A DNA stretch of 64,000 nt. Origin: Acidobacteriota bacterium. GTDB lineage: Bacteria > Acidobacteriota > Blastocatellia > Pyrinomonadales > Pyrinomonadaceae. The stretch covers positions 630,001-694,000 of the forward strand of contig CP065003.1 in NCBI GenBank assembly GCA_016700175.1. The letters are read 5' to 3'. The translations under genes were made by a program, and so were the position numbers. Shown here piece after piece: positions 7,600 to 15,359 of this stretch (its first letter is position 1; each line of letters starts with the position of its first letter). The notes under the pieces are model-generated. The model ran no database searches. It was not told the origin of the DNA and was given only the letters and a program-made list of their open reading frames with translations.

Positions 7600-9189
7600 C
7601 TACTCCCCCTTGCCCTGTCCGTAGGCTTCGCCTTTCAGACGGATCAGGATCTTCTTGAACTTGTCCTCGAACGCAAAATGGTTCCGGTTTGTGTCCCCGG
7701 CGAGCAGGACATCGTATTCGCCGTCCTTGTTGCGGTCGCCGACCATCGCCCAAACCCGCCTATGCGAAACAAAGAAAACGAAGACCAAGGCGCCCATCAG
7801 GCCGAAACCCCCGAAATACCACGCGATGAATGCGCCGTTGAACGGATCGTACTTGATCGAAAGCACGTGGGCGAGCGGCACTTTCTCGAACTCCGTAAGC
7901 CGCCATTTGTAGCCGAGCTTTGGCGCTCCGACCGGAATATCATCCGATATGTTCGACGCGAACGCGAAAACACGCTCGGCCTGCGCGCCGGGCTTGGTCA
8001 CCTGGAGGACCGCGACCGGATTGTTGTAATCGGTGGACCTTGTGTCGGGCTCTCCTCTCTCGTTGAAAGTGAAATCGGGCATAAAAGCCTCGTAAGCCAC
8101 GACCGTCCCGTCCGGTAGCTTCGTCTCGCCGTTCCGCGCTAGGTCGACTGCGAACGGCTCCCCGCCGTCCTGCGGCGTCAGCTGAAGCTTCATCGTCCGC
8201 GCGTTACCGACGGGGATCGTTTGCGCCTGGAAGAACCTGTAGCCTCTGTATGAAAAAGGATTGTTCAGGCTGACATCGGCGACCGTCGTGCCGTACTGCG
8301 GATCCTCGATCTGGATCCGGGTCCGCCAGTCGAGCGTGTTGAAAACCTCGATCGAGCCGCCCGGATCGATCAACTTCTGCTGAATGTCGAGGCAAGTGAT
8401 CCTGAAGGGCAGGGCCACGGCGTAACGCTCCTGCTTATCGAGATTGATGTCGATCAGCTGGATCTCCGTAGTTGATTCGCCGGGCACCATATTCACGTCG
8501 GCATCGAATCCTGTCTGAAAGGCCACGAAATGGCCCAGGAACAGCGTCAGCAGTGCGACGTGGACGATGTAAGCACCCATACGGTTCCATTTGCCGCGCT
8601 GTCCAAAAAGATACACCGGACCGTCCGCCACCTTGTCTTCTGTGATGCCCATCCGGACCCGGGACGGTTCGTCGAGGTCCGACGCTTTCGTGATCTTCGC
8701 CTTGAACCCCTGCTCGCGGAACGCGGCCGCGATCTTGCCCGCGACCTCGTCCTTCGAATCGCCGCGGACGCCAACCTCCGCACTTTCTCTTTGCCGTTGA
8801 TAGAATCCCTGGGTCCCGAACAGCTTGGGATCCGAGATGTAGCTCCAGGCGCCCCCTATCCGGTCGATCGAAGCGAGGATGATGTTCAGTGAAAGGACGA
8901 GAAGTATGAGGTTGAAGTACCAGCTGTAGTAGACGTCGAAGAATCCGAGGGCCCCGAAGACGGTACGTTCCGCGGGCGTCAACGTCGCGTAGTATGCGTC
9001 GAATCCCTGGACGTTCTGCTGGATGATTATCATTCCCAGCATCGACAGAATGACCAGAATGCAAAGCAGGACGACGCCGAATTTCACGGAACTGAGGAAC
9101 TCGACGGATGCCGAGAACGCGTTCCAGATCAGCGAAAACGTCGATCTGCTTCCCTCCCGGGGTTTTACTGATTCTTCAACTGATGACAT
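7600..9189 (-). CDS. resB: Cytochrome c biogenesis protein ResB/Ccs1
   Basis: 529 residues of the ResB family, the partner of CcsA in system II cytochrome c maturation. The N-terminal part has two close membrane segments (about 30-55 and 85-108) containing FLSSVKFGVVLL and SWYFNLILL, both typical of ResB. A third segment (about 205-225, YIVHVALLTLFLGHFVAF) precedes a large periplasmic beta-rich domain (about 230-440), and a fourth lies near 450-470. Histidines that could take part in heme handling are present in the third segment. It is the first gene of the resB-ccsA operon and diverges from cyoE. System II here implies that exported c-type cytochromes, such as the di-heme peroxidase at 44004-46856, are matured by this pair. 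Confidence 0.92.
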   Translation of the reverse strand: MSSVEESVKPREGSRSTFSLIWNAFSASVEFLSSVKFGVVLLCILVILSMLGMIIIQQNVQGFDAYYATLTPAERTVFGALGFFDVYYSWYFNLILLVLSLNIILASIDRIGGAWSYISDPKLFGTQGFYQRQRESAEVGVRGDSKDEVAGKIAAAFREQGFKAKITKASDLDEPSRVRMGITEDKVADGPVYLFGQRGKWNRMGAYIVHVALLTLFLGHFVAFQTGFDADVNMVPGESTTEIQLIDINLDKQERYAVALPFRITCLDIQQKLIDPGGSIEVFNTLDWRTRIQIEDPQYGTTVADVSLNNPFSYRGYRFFQAQTIPVGNARTMKLQLTPQDGGEPFAVDLARNGETKLPDGTVVAYEAFMPDFTFNERGEPDTRSTDYNNPVAVLQVTKPGAQAERVFAFASNISDDIPVGAPKLGYKWRLTEFEKVPLAHVLSIKYDPFNGAFIAWYFGGFGLMGALVFVFFVSHRRVWAMVGDRNKDGEYDVLLAGDTNRNHFAFEDKFKKILIRLKGEAYGQGKGE

Positions 9190-9297
9190 CTCTTTAGGAA
9201 GACGGAGCGGATACTTTGGGGAAATATTATCGCAGTGCCCTTAATTTGTCATCCTGCGTAAAATTAGAAAATCTGTTTACGAGCTGAAGTTTTATTG

Positions 9298-9366
9298 GGC
9301 CGGCAACGGCTTGGAGTTAGACCCTGCAGAAGTTATTCTTATGCATTACTGCAGCATGCCGGATTT
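9298..9366 (+). other. Nested inverted repeats in the cyoE leader
   Basis: GCCGGCA near 9299 can pair with TGCCGG near 9357, and two CTGCAG copies lie inside it. This would place a stem-loop directly upstream of the cyoE start. It matches no riboswitch I recognise. Confidence 0.3.
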
Positions 9367-9372
9367 TCAACG

Positions 9373-10275
9373 ATGGACACTTTGACCGCCGAGATCTCGA
9401 AGCCGGAGACGACCGGCATTCGTGGACGCGTAGGGGCATTCATCGAGCTCACAAAGCCGAGGATCGCCTTTATGCTTGTGCTGACCTCCGCCTCGGGCTT
9501 CTACCTTGGTACGAAAGGCGGTTTCGACGCCGTCTTGTTCGTCAACTCGATGATCGCGATCACATTGCTCGCGTTCGGCGTCGCGACGCTTAACCAGTAC
9601 CTCGAAAGAGCGATCGACGCCCTTATGGAAAGGACAGCCCTGAGGCCTCTTCCCACCGGAAAGGTTTCAGCTGTTGAGGCCCTTGTTTTCGGGGCGCTGC
9701 TTTGCGTAGGAGCCGAGGCTTATCTCTACTTCGCGGTCAATCCTCTCACCGCATTGCTTGGGCTTTCGGTCATCGTCGGATACGTTTTCCTCTATACACC
9801 GTTAAAGACACGGACGACTGTCTCGACCGCGATCGGAGCTATCCCGGGTGCGATGCCGCCTTTGATGGGCTGGACCGCGGCGGCAAACGAGATCACGCTG
9901 GGCGCGTGGATCCTGTTCGTTTTCCTCTATCTCTGGCAGTTCCCGCATTTCCTAGCCATAGCCTGGATCTACAGGGACCAATACGCAAAGGCCGGGATCA
10001 AGATGCTTCCGGTCGTCGAGGAAGCCGGAAAGGTCACCGTCCGCCAGATAGTGATATTCACGCTTCTTATGCTGCCGGTCAGTATAGGCCCCTTTTTCGT
10101 CGGCACGTCGGGCTGGGTCTTTTTGGCGGGCGCCAGCGTGCTCGGCATATGGTTCCTTTTCGCCAGCCTCCGGATGGCTCGCGACCGGAGCGTGAAGAGC
10201 GCGCGGCGCCTTCTTATCGCTTCCGTTCTGTACCTTCCGCTCGTTTTCGGCTTGATGGTCTTTAATCACAGGTAA
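9373..10275 (+). CDS. cyoE: Protoheme IX farnesyltransferase (heme O synthase)
   Basis: A UbiA-family prenyltransferase of 300 residues that converts heme B to heme O for heme-copper oxidases. The first Asp-rich motif is NQYLERAIDALMERT, with the first Asp conservatively replaced by Glu, followed by RPLPTGK. The second conserved block is YTPLKTRTTVSTAIGAIPGA with PPLMGWTAA. Several membrane helices are evident. The start is the ATG at 9373; the longer TTG-initiated frame from 9295 adds residues not expected for the family. The gene is followed after 2 bases by cytochrome oxidase subunit III, which supports its role in oxidase assembly. Confidence 0.95.
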   Translation: MDTLTAEISKPETTGIRGRVGAFIELTKPRIAFMLVLTSASGFYLGTKGGFDAVLFVNSMIAITLLAFGVATLNQYLERAIDALMERTALRPLPTGKVSAVEALVFGALLCVGAEAYLYFAVNPLTALLGLSVIVGYVFLYTPLKTRTTVSTAIGAIPGAMPPLMGWTAAANEITLGAWILFVFLYLWQFPHFLAIAWIYRDQYAKAGIKMLPVVEEAGKVTVRQIVIFTLLMLPVSIGPFFVGTSGWVFLAGASVLGIWFLFASLRMARDRSVKSARRLLIASVLYLPLVFGLMVFNHR

Positions 10276-10277
10276 GT

Positions 10278-11027
10278 ATGGAGATCGGAACCGCAGACAC
10301 CGAGATTCTCTCGGAGGAAGAGAGACGAAAGCGCAAGAAGAGCCGGTCTTCGCTTCGGAGCTCCGGAACTGGATCGAAGAACAACGGCGGAGGCGGGGAC
10401 GACGGTTCCGGCGGAGACGATCCGGGACGACCGGAACCCGGAGGAAGGGAAGCGATGCCGGAAGAGAAGAACAGCGAGAAATCAAGGATACTGACGTGGT
10501 TTCTTCTGATCGTCGTCCTGATGACCTTCGCCGGTCTGATCGGCGCGTACGTCGTTGTCGCGACCAATGCCGCCCTTGAATGGCGCCCTTTCGACCTTCC
10601 CGTCCAGGTCTGGGTCAGCACCGCGATCATTCTCCTGAGCAGTCTTACCTATCACTTCGGCAAACAGGCGGTCCTGAATGACGACGGTGCGGGCGCGAGA
10701 AGGTCGTTCCTGCTGACGACGGTGCTGGGTGCGGGATTCATATCGTCCCAGATCCTCGCGTGGATGGCGCTCGTCGATCGCGGGCTGTATATGAAGGGGA
10801 ACCCGTATGCCGGCTTCTTCTACGTGTTAACTGCGGTCCACGCCGTTCACGTTATCGGCGGGATCGTGGCCCTCGGGTACATACTTGTGAGGATCTGGAA
10901 TCATAACCGGCTCTCGATGGAGGCTCGGGACAAGAACAAGGTGGAAGCGGAAGTGGTCGGATGGTACTGGCACACGATGGACGGACTCTGGCTTGTACTT
11001 CTGTTCCTTCTGGGTTTCTGGAAGTGA
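10278..11027 (+). CDS. Cytochrome c oxidase subunit III (heme-copper oxidase)
   Basis: 249 residues. The N-terminal 75 residues are hydrophilic and rich in Gly, Ser and charged residues, an extension not needed for the family fold. The remainder is a five-helix COX3 domain: AGLIGAYVVVAT, QAVLNDDG, GFFYVLTAVHAVHVIGGIVAL (the conserved His-rich helix) and the terminal GWYWHTMDGLWLVLLFLL. Subunit III stabilises the catalytic core of the oxidase. The genes for subunits I and II are not in the window. The spacing to cyoE (2 bases) and DUF420 (4 bases) indicates one operon. Confidence 0.92.
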   Translation: MEIGTADTEILSEEERRKRKKSRSSLRSSGTGSKNNGGGGDDGSGGDDPGRPEPGGREAMPEEKNSEKSRILTWFLLIVVLMTFAGLIGAYVVVATNAALEWRPFDLPVQVWVSTAIILLSSLTYHFGKQAVLNDDGAGARRSFLLTTVLGAGFISSQILAWMALVDRGLYMKGNPYAGFFYVLTAVHAVHVIGGIVALGYILVRIWNHNRLSMEARDKNKVEAEVVGWYWHTMDGLWLVLLFLLGFWK

Positions 11028-11031
11028 TCCT

Positions 11032-11466
11032 ATGGACAACTGGTGGTTCTTTCCTCACCTGAATGCGTTCTTGAACGGTCTGAGCGGCGTCTTCCTCCTG
11101 GCGGGTTTTTATTTCATTAGGAACGGTCAAAGGGAAAGACACAGGGCTGCGATGACGACCGCCGTTGCGGTATCCGCAGTTTTCCTGACGAGCTATGTGA
11201 CGAGCAAGGTCGTGATCGGGCTCGATTCGGTCAAGTTCACCGCCCAAGGGCCGGTCCGATGGCTTTACTTCTTCATCCTCATAACGCATACGGTCCTGGC
11301 GGCGTTGATCACTCCATTCGTGCTTGTGACCTTCTGGAGAGCATTGAAAGGAAAATTTGAGATCCACAAGAAACTGGCGAGGATCGTGTTTCCGGTATGG
11401 CTGTACGTATCGGTGACGGGCGTGATCGTCTATCTCTTGCTGTATCAACTATTTCCGGGAAAATGA
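11032..11466 (+). CDS. DUF420 membrane protein (YozB/CtaM-like)
   Basis: 144 residues starting at ATG 11032, four bases after the subunit III stop; an upstream in-frame alternative start would overlap subunit III. Four membrane segments are visible. Conserved histidines occur in PHLNAFLNG (N-terminal), ERHRAAM, ILITHTVLAAL and FEIHKKLAR, the pattern of the DUF420 family. A DUF420 member, CtaM, is needed for aa3-type oxidase function in Staphylococcus. Together with cyoE and subunit III, this suggests a role in oxidase assembly or heme handling. Confidence 0.85.
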   Translation: MDNWWFFPHLNAFLNGLSGVFLLAGFYFIRNGQRERHRAAMTTAVAVSAVFLTSYVTSKVVIGLDSVKFTAQGPVRWLYFFILITHTVLAALITPFVLVTFWRALKGKFEIHKKLARIVFPVWLYVSVTGVIVYLLLYQLFPGK

Positions 11467-11483
11467 AAAAAATCCCGCGGCAT

Positions 11484-11512
11484 TTGCCAGATCAAACTTC
11501 GGCGTGTATATT
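11484..11512 (+). promoter_or_regulatory. Sigma70-type promoter of the riboswitch RNA
   Basis: TTGCCA at 11484-11489 and TATATT at 11507-11512, separated by 17 bases, match the -35 and -10 consensus at five of six positions each. Transcription would begin near 11519, just where the pairing sequence GTTGAAAA begins. Confidence 0.6.
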
Positions 11513-11530
11513 TTTAGTGTTGAAAACTTA

Positions 11531-11683
11531 AGCGCCTAAGGTCCGGAAGAGAATCTTCCGGGCCGCGGGGGAACCAAATTTCCGAAGTAGATCTTCGGGA
11601 TCGGGGCGAGGCTCTAAAGCAGAGCGGGGAAACTTCTTCATCCCTAGCCCGACAGCTAACCTCGCAGGCGTGGCGAAGAAGAC
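11531..11683 (+). promoter_or_regulatory. c-di-AMP riboswitch aptamer (ydaO/yuaA type)
   Basis: The sequence follows the ydaO consensus: CGCCT (11533-11537) pairs with AGGCG (11666-11670) as P1. GGGGGAACC, a GGGGCGAGGCTC block and the hallmark CCCGACAGCTAACCTCG (from 11648) then occur in order. Internal hairpins are GGAAGA/TCTTCC (11545-11559) and CCGAAG/CTTCGG (11582-11598). The known pseudoknot is present: CTTCTTC (11633-11639) is the perfect complement of GAAGAAG (11675-11681). ydaO riboswitches normally switch off envelope, osmolyte or potassium genes when c-di-AMP is high. Here no target gene follows on this strand. Confidence 0.9.
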
Positions 11684-11771
11684 ACGAAAAGATTTGCCCT
11701 TAAAGCACGATTTTCAACTCTTTAGTGCCTGTTTTTTCAACGCTACAAAGACGATCCAGTCTTCTCAAAGG

Positions 11772-11814
11772 AAAAAATTCCGAAACATTCTCGATGTTTC
11801 GGAATTTTTTTATT
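11772..11814. terminator. Strong bidirectional intrinsic terminator
   Basis: A perfect 17-bp stem (11772-11788 with 11794-11810, core ATTCCGAAACAT) has a TCTCG loop and T-runs on both strands. It would end the riboswitch RNA on the plus strand and the M1 aminopeptidase mRNA on the minus strand. Confidence 0.92.
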
Positions 11815-11829
11815 TGGCGGCTTCGCGGA

Positions 11830-13509
11830 TCAGCGGGCTTTGACGACATCGACGATCTTTATCGGAACACGGTTCAGTGGATCGACGATCACGTCAGAAG
11901 GGTTCGAACCGATCTCGAATTCGAACTCCTGATTGCGCTTGTCGATCAGGATCTCCTTTTCGACGGGACCGTTTGCGGTAATTAACCGAACGGTAATCGG
12001 CAGCCGGAACACCGCCGGAACGCCTTCGGACATTTTTTGGGTTTGAGCGACCGCAAGTTTCAGTTTCCCGCTGGCGCGATCGTAAGTGCTTGCGACACGC
12101 AGTTTCGGAAATCCTTTCTTATAAACCCACTGGTCAAAGAACCACCTCAGATCGCGTCCCGACGCCTCTTCCATAGCGCTGATCAGATCCGGCGTTTCGA
12201 CGTTCTTCAGCCTGTTTCGCATCAGGTACAGGTTCACGCCTTTCCAGAATGCCTTGTTGCCGATCTCTTCCCTGAGCATATGGATCACGGAACCACCCTT
12301 CTGATAGGTCACCGTCGTGAACATCGAATCGTCGTTCGAGGCATCGGCAGAAGTATTGAACAGCGGGTGTTCTTTCGTTCCCGGCGCTGAAGCGTAAGAG
12401 ACATATTCTTCGGCGTCCGAAGCGATCTTCAGATCGTATATCTCGCGGCCGTATGCCTTCTCGCGGAACGCGCCCTCCATAAAGGTCGCGAATCCCTCAT
12501 TCAGCCAGAGTTCCGCCCAGTTTCTGCACGTGACAAGATTGCCGAACCACGAGTGGGCGAGCTCGTGCGCGACGAGGTCTTCCACCAGCCCACGGCCGAA
12601 ACTGGCCCTGGCGAACATTATCTCCGTGTCGGCCATCGTCGTGGCCGTGATGTTCTCCATCCCTCCCCACGGAAAAGCCGCAACCATCGTCTGGTCGTAT
12701 TTGTTGAACGGATAATCAAGCCCCGTGAGTTCCTCGAACACGGCGAACATGTCTTTGGTCTTGCCGTATGCCAGCGGGACTATCGACTCCTGGCCGGGAT
12801 ACACGTAATAACCGAGCGGAATGTCCTTGTAATTTTCCGAGACCTTCACGTACGTGCCGATCACGAATGACGTAAGGTACAGCGAATGCGGGACATCCAT
12901 CCTGAAGTGATAAACTGCGCGCCCGCCCTCGATCTCCTTCTTGCCAAGGAATTTTCCGTTTCCGATCGCAGTCTCGCCGTTCTCCACGGTCAGCATCTGC
13001 TCGGTCGTCGCCTTGTCGTCCGGAAAATCGAACGAGGGCAGCCAGTGGTGGGTCTCTTCCGACTCTCCCTGCGTCCATACCTGCGGCGCCCTTACGACCT
13101 TTCCTTTCTCGACGATGGCGTCGACGAAGTAGATCCCTTTCTTCGGCTTCGCCGAGTACCGTATCCTGAATGCCAGTTTCTCGCCGGGCTCGTAGGCCCT
13201 CGGAAGCTTGATCGCGAGGTTCTTTCCCGAAACCGTATAATCCAGAGGCTCGGACGATCCCTCGAAGCCGACGAACTCATACGTCAGATCCCTGGCATCG
13301 AGAACGACCTGTGTCAGCGGTTTGTTCAGCGGGGTAAGCTCGATCGTCGAATCGCCTTTGACAGACTTCGCCTTTCGGTCGAAATCGAGACGCATGACGT
13401 AATGGAGGACGTCGAAAGTCCTTTCCCTGTTGAATGACCGGGTTTCGTTCTGGATCGAGGCCGGAACGGCCAGTGCGAAGATGAAGATCAGAAGAATAGC
13501 TTTTTTCAT
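11830..13509 (-). CDS. M1 family zinc aminopeptidase, exported
   Basis: 559 residues from ATG 13509; the frame extends 40 codons further upstream but the signal peptide (MKKAILLIFIFALAVPASIQ) fixes the start. M1 enzymes remove N-terminal residues from peptides. The exopeptidase motif is WGGMENITATT, and the zinc site is HELAHSWFGN with the third ligand Glu in WLNEGFATFMEG, giving the HExxH-18-E pattern. A catalytic Tyr is likely in the TYQKGG segment. The C-terminal beta domain is short, and the long helical domain of PepN-type enzymes is absent. It lies back to back with an M28 peptidase gene, suggesting paired roles in periplasmic peptide degradation. Its 3' end is next to the orphan riboswitch unit. 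Confidence 0.93.
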   Translation of the reverse strand: MKKAILLIFIFALAVPASIQNETRSFNRERTFDVLHYVMRLDFDRKAKSVKGDSTIELTPLNKPLTQVVLDARDLTYEFVGFEGSSEPLDYTVSGKNLAIKLPRAYEPGEKLAFRIRYSAKPKKGIYFVDAIVEKGKVVRAPQVWTQGESEETHHWLPSFDFPDDKATTEQMLTVENGETAIGNGKFLGKKEIEGGRAVYHFRMDVPHSLYLTSFVIGTYVKVSENYKDIPLGYYVYPGQESIVPLAYGKTKDMFAVFEELTGLDYPFNKYDQTMVAAFPWGGMENITATTMADTEIMFARASFGRGLVEDLVAHELAHSWFGNLVTCRNWAELWLNEGFATFMEGAFREKAYGREIYDLKIASDAEEYVSYASAPGTKEHPLFNTSADASNDDSMFTTVTYQKGGSVIHMLREEIGNKAFWKGVNLYLMRNRLKNVETPDLISAMEEASGRDLRWFFDQWVYKKGFPKLRVASTYDRASGKLKLAVAQTQKMSEGVPAVFRLPITVRLITANGPVEKEILIDKRNQEFEFEIGSNPSDVIVDPLNRVPIKIVDVVKAR

Positions 13510-13656
13510 AAGTCGGGAAACTGCCGGAAGTGAAGGAAAATTATCGCATCCGCAGGACCTAAAATCGAGCGGGGCGGCCGGGTCGGGTTCGTTTCGTATG
13601 GATCGAGCCGTGCGATATGATGTTCTCATTCGAAAACGGGAGCGACAGCAATTTCA

Positions 13657-15072
13657 ATGAAAAGAACCATCCTCGTCTTTGCCGCGATCGCGGCGGTCTT
13701 TTGCAGCTCTGTATTTCCTCAGAACGGATCCTTTTACTCGCAGGACACGATCGGCGAGCTCGAACGGCTTCGGGACGCGGCTCTTGAAGAGAACTGGGTT
13801 TATGACCGCACGGCTTACATGACAAACAACATCGGCCCGAGACTCTCCGGTTCGCCGCAGGCGGCGCGCGCGGTCGAATACGTCGCCGATGAAATGCGGA
13901 AGCTGGGCCTCGAGGTCACGTTGCAAGAGCTTAAAGTGCCCCACTGGGTGCGGGGTGAAGAGAAAGCGGAACTGGTCCGGTTTGAGGGAATGGCAGAAGG
14001 TTCAACGCACAGGATCGTGCTTACAGCTCTCGGAGGCTCGGTCTCGACGGGGGATTCGGGGCTGACGGCCGACATCGTCGTTGTCGGGAGCTTCGACGAA
14101 CTTCAGCAACTCGGAAGGGAAAAGATCGAGGGCAAGATCGTGCTCTTTAACGTGAAGTTCGACCAGAGGCTTCTCGAAGCAGGACTCGGAGGAAACGCGT
14201 ACGGACAGATAACGCCTTACAGAGGCGGCGGAGCTTCAGCGGCCGCGAAGCTCGGTGCGGTCGGAGTTCTCGTGCGGTCCGCCGGGGGCTCGCAGAACCG
14301 CCTGGCTCATACCGGCGGAATGCGATATGAGGACGGCGTTGCGAAGATCCCCGCGGCGGCTGTCCCGTATGAAGACGCCGAGCTGATCGCGTATCTGGCT
14401 TCGAAGGGGCGGGTGACGATGAAAATGCTTCTGACGCCGCAGACCTTTCCGGACGCCGTCAGCTACAACGTTATCGCCGATCTGAAGGGAAGCGAACGCC
14501 CGGAAGAAGTGATCGTCGTATCCGGCCACCTCGATTCCTGGGACCTTGGAACTGGCGCTCTCGACGATGCGGTTGGTGTCGCGATGGCGATGCAGGTGCC
14601 GTATCTGATCAAGAAGCTGGGTCTCGACAACAAGCGCACCATCAGGGTCGTCGCGTTCATGAACGAGGAGAACGGTTTCGTCGGAGCGAATACCTACGCG
14701 GACAAGGCCGACATCCCGAACCACTTTGCGGCGATCGAAAGCGACTTGGGCGCTTCGCATCCCGTGGGTTTTATTTTCGCAGGGAAAAGGGAAGCCTTGC
14801 CTTATCTCGCGCCGCTTTCGCAGGTACTCTCGAAACAAGGCGCGTCGCTGATCGATGTCCGGGCCAGCGCGAGCTCCGACATAAGCACGCTCACGGCGAA
14901 AGGCGTCCCTTCGTTCGGACCCTGGTACGGGGGAAGGACCTACTTCAACTATCACCACACGGCCGCGGATACCCTTGACAAGGTAAACCCGGTCTGGCTT
15001 CGGGAGAACGCCTCGGTAATGGCCGTTCTGGCCTACGGGCTTTCGAACCTTGAATCGCCTCTGCCGAGGTGA
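13657..15072 (+). CDS. M28 family zinc peptidase with PA domain (carboxypeptidase Q-like), exported
   Basis: 471 residues with a signal peptide (MKRTILVFAAIAAVFCSSVFPQ). A protease-associated (PA) insert occupies about residues 125-265. The M28 di-zinc site is visible in order: SGHLDSWDLGTGALDDA (His, Asp), NEENG (Glu pair), ESDLGA (Asp) and YHHTAADT (His). The order and the PA insert fit the carboxypeptidase Q/plasma glutamate carboxypeptidase group, which cleaves dipeptides and short peptides. It is divergent from the M1 aminopeptidase, and a small membrane protein follows. Usual family length is about 450-550, so it appears complete. Confidence 0.92.
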   Translation: MKRTILVFAAIAAVFCSSVFPQNGSFYSQDTIGELERLRDAALEENWVYDRTAYMTNNIGPRLSGSPQAARAVEYVADEMRKLGLEVTLQELKVPHWVRGEEKAELVRFEGMAEGSTHRIVLTALGGSVSTGDSGLTADIVVVGSFDELQQLGREKIEGKIVLFNVKFDQRLLEAGLGGNAYGQITPYRGGGASAAAKLGAVGVLVRSAGGSQNRLAHTGGMRYEDGVAKIPAAAVPYEDAELIAYLASKGRVTMKMLLTPQTFPDAVSYNVIADLKGSERPEEVIVVSGHLDSWDLGTGALDDAVGVAMAMQVPYLIKKLGLDNKRTIRVVAFMNEENGFVGANTYADKADIPNHFAAIESDLGASHPVGFIFAGKREALPYLAPLSQVLSKQGASLIDVRASASSDISTLTAKGVPSFGPWYGGRTYFNYHHTAADTLDKVNPVWLRENASVMAVLAYGLSNLESPLPR

Positions 15073-15130
15073 CATCGACCGCCGGCAGGCTTATACTCTG
15101 AACTTTTCCGGCAGCCGGAGGTATAGTTTT

Positions 15131-15298
15131 ATGGACAGACCACCGCCATATTTCCCGCAGGGCTCGCTGAACCCAAAGGACGAGAACAGGTACAGAAAAT
15201 TCAAGATAGCCGTCGGGGTGATCGCGGCCGTAGCTCTGCTTGTGCTCGTCGGCGCAATACTGGGGCTTTACTACCTTGTCGCCTGGCTTGCGGGCTAG
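15131..15298 (+). CDS. Small single-pass membrane protein, 55 aa
   Basis: ATG at 15131 has GGAGG 8-10 bases upstream, a good ribosome-binding site. The longer frame from 15050 overlaps the M28 gene and is less likely. The N-terminal half is polar and proline-rich (DRPPPYF, NPKDENRYRKFK); the C-terminal half is one membrane helix (IAVGVIAAVALLVLVGAILGL). No family is recognised. Confidence 0.6.
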   Translation: MDRPPPYFPQGSLNPKDENRYRKFKIAVGVIAAVALLVLVGAILGLYYLVAWLAG

Positions 15299-15359
15299 GA
15301 AAAAAGAAAGGGACGGCCCGGACGGGCAGCCCCTGTTGTCGTAAAATTCTCAAGACCCG

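Larger units (their letters stand above)
11519..11814 (+). ncRNA. Predicted stand-alone RNA containing a c-di-AMP riboswitch
   Basis: Inferred transcript of about 295 nt from the promoter above to the terminator at 11772-11814. Its 5' end, GTTGAAAA (11519-11526), can pair with either of two TTTTCAAC copies (11711-11718 and 11734-11741); TTAAG (11528-11532) can also pair with CTTAA (11699-11703). These helices would close around the aptamer. No plus-strand gene follows before 13657, and the next gene downstream is on the opposite strand. Confidence 0.6.
11467..11829. other. Gene-free spacer carrying an RNA transcription unit
   Basis: This 363-bp interval between DUF420 (+) and the M1 aminopeptidase (-) has no supportable reading frame. 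It contains a promoter, a c-di-AMP riboswitch aptamer and a strong bidirectional terminator, listed separately. Confidence 0.85.

Noticed and set aside
9295..9372. Longer N-terminus for cyoE from TTG 9295
   Set aside because: The added residues are not like the family, and the ATG at 9373 gives the normal N-terminus.
11725..11985. Plus-strand reading frame after the riboswitch (86 codons)
   Set aside because: It starts at GTG with no ribosome-binding site, runs through the terminator stem and lies mostly antisense to the M1 aminopeptidase. Its protein matches nothing.
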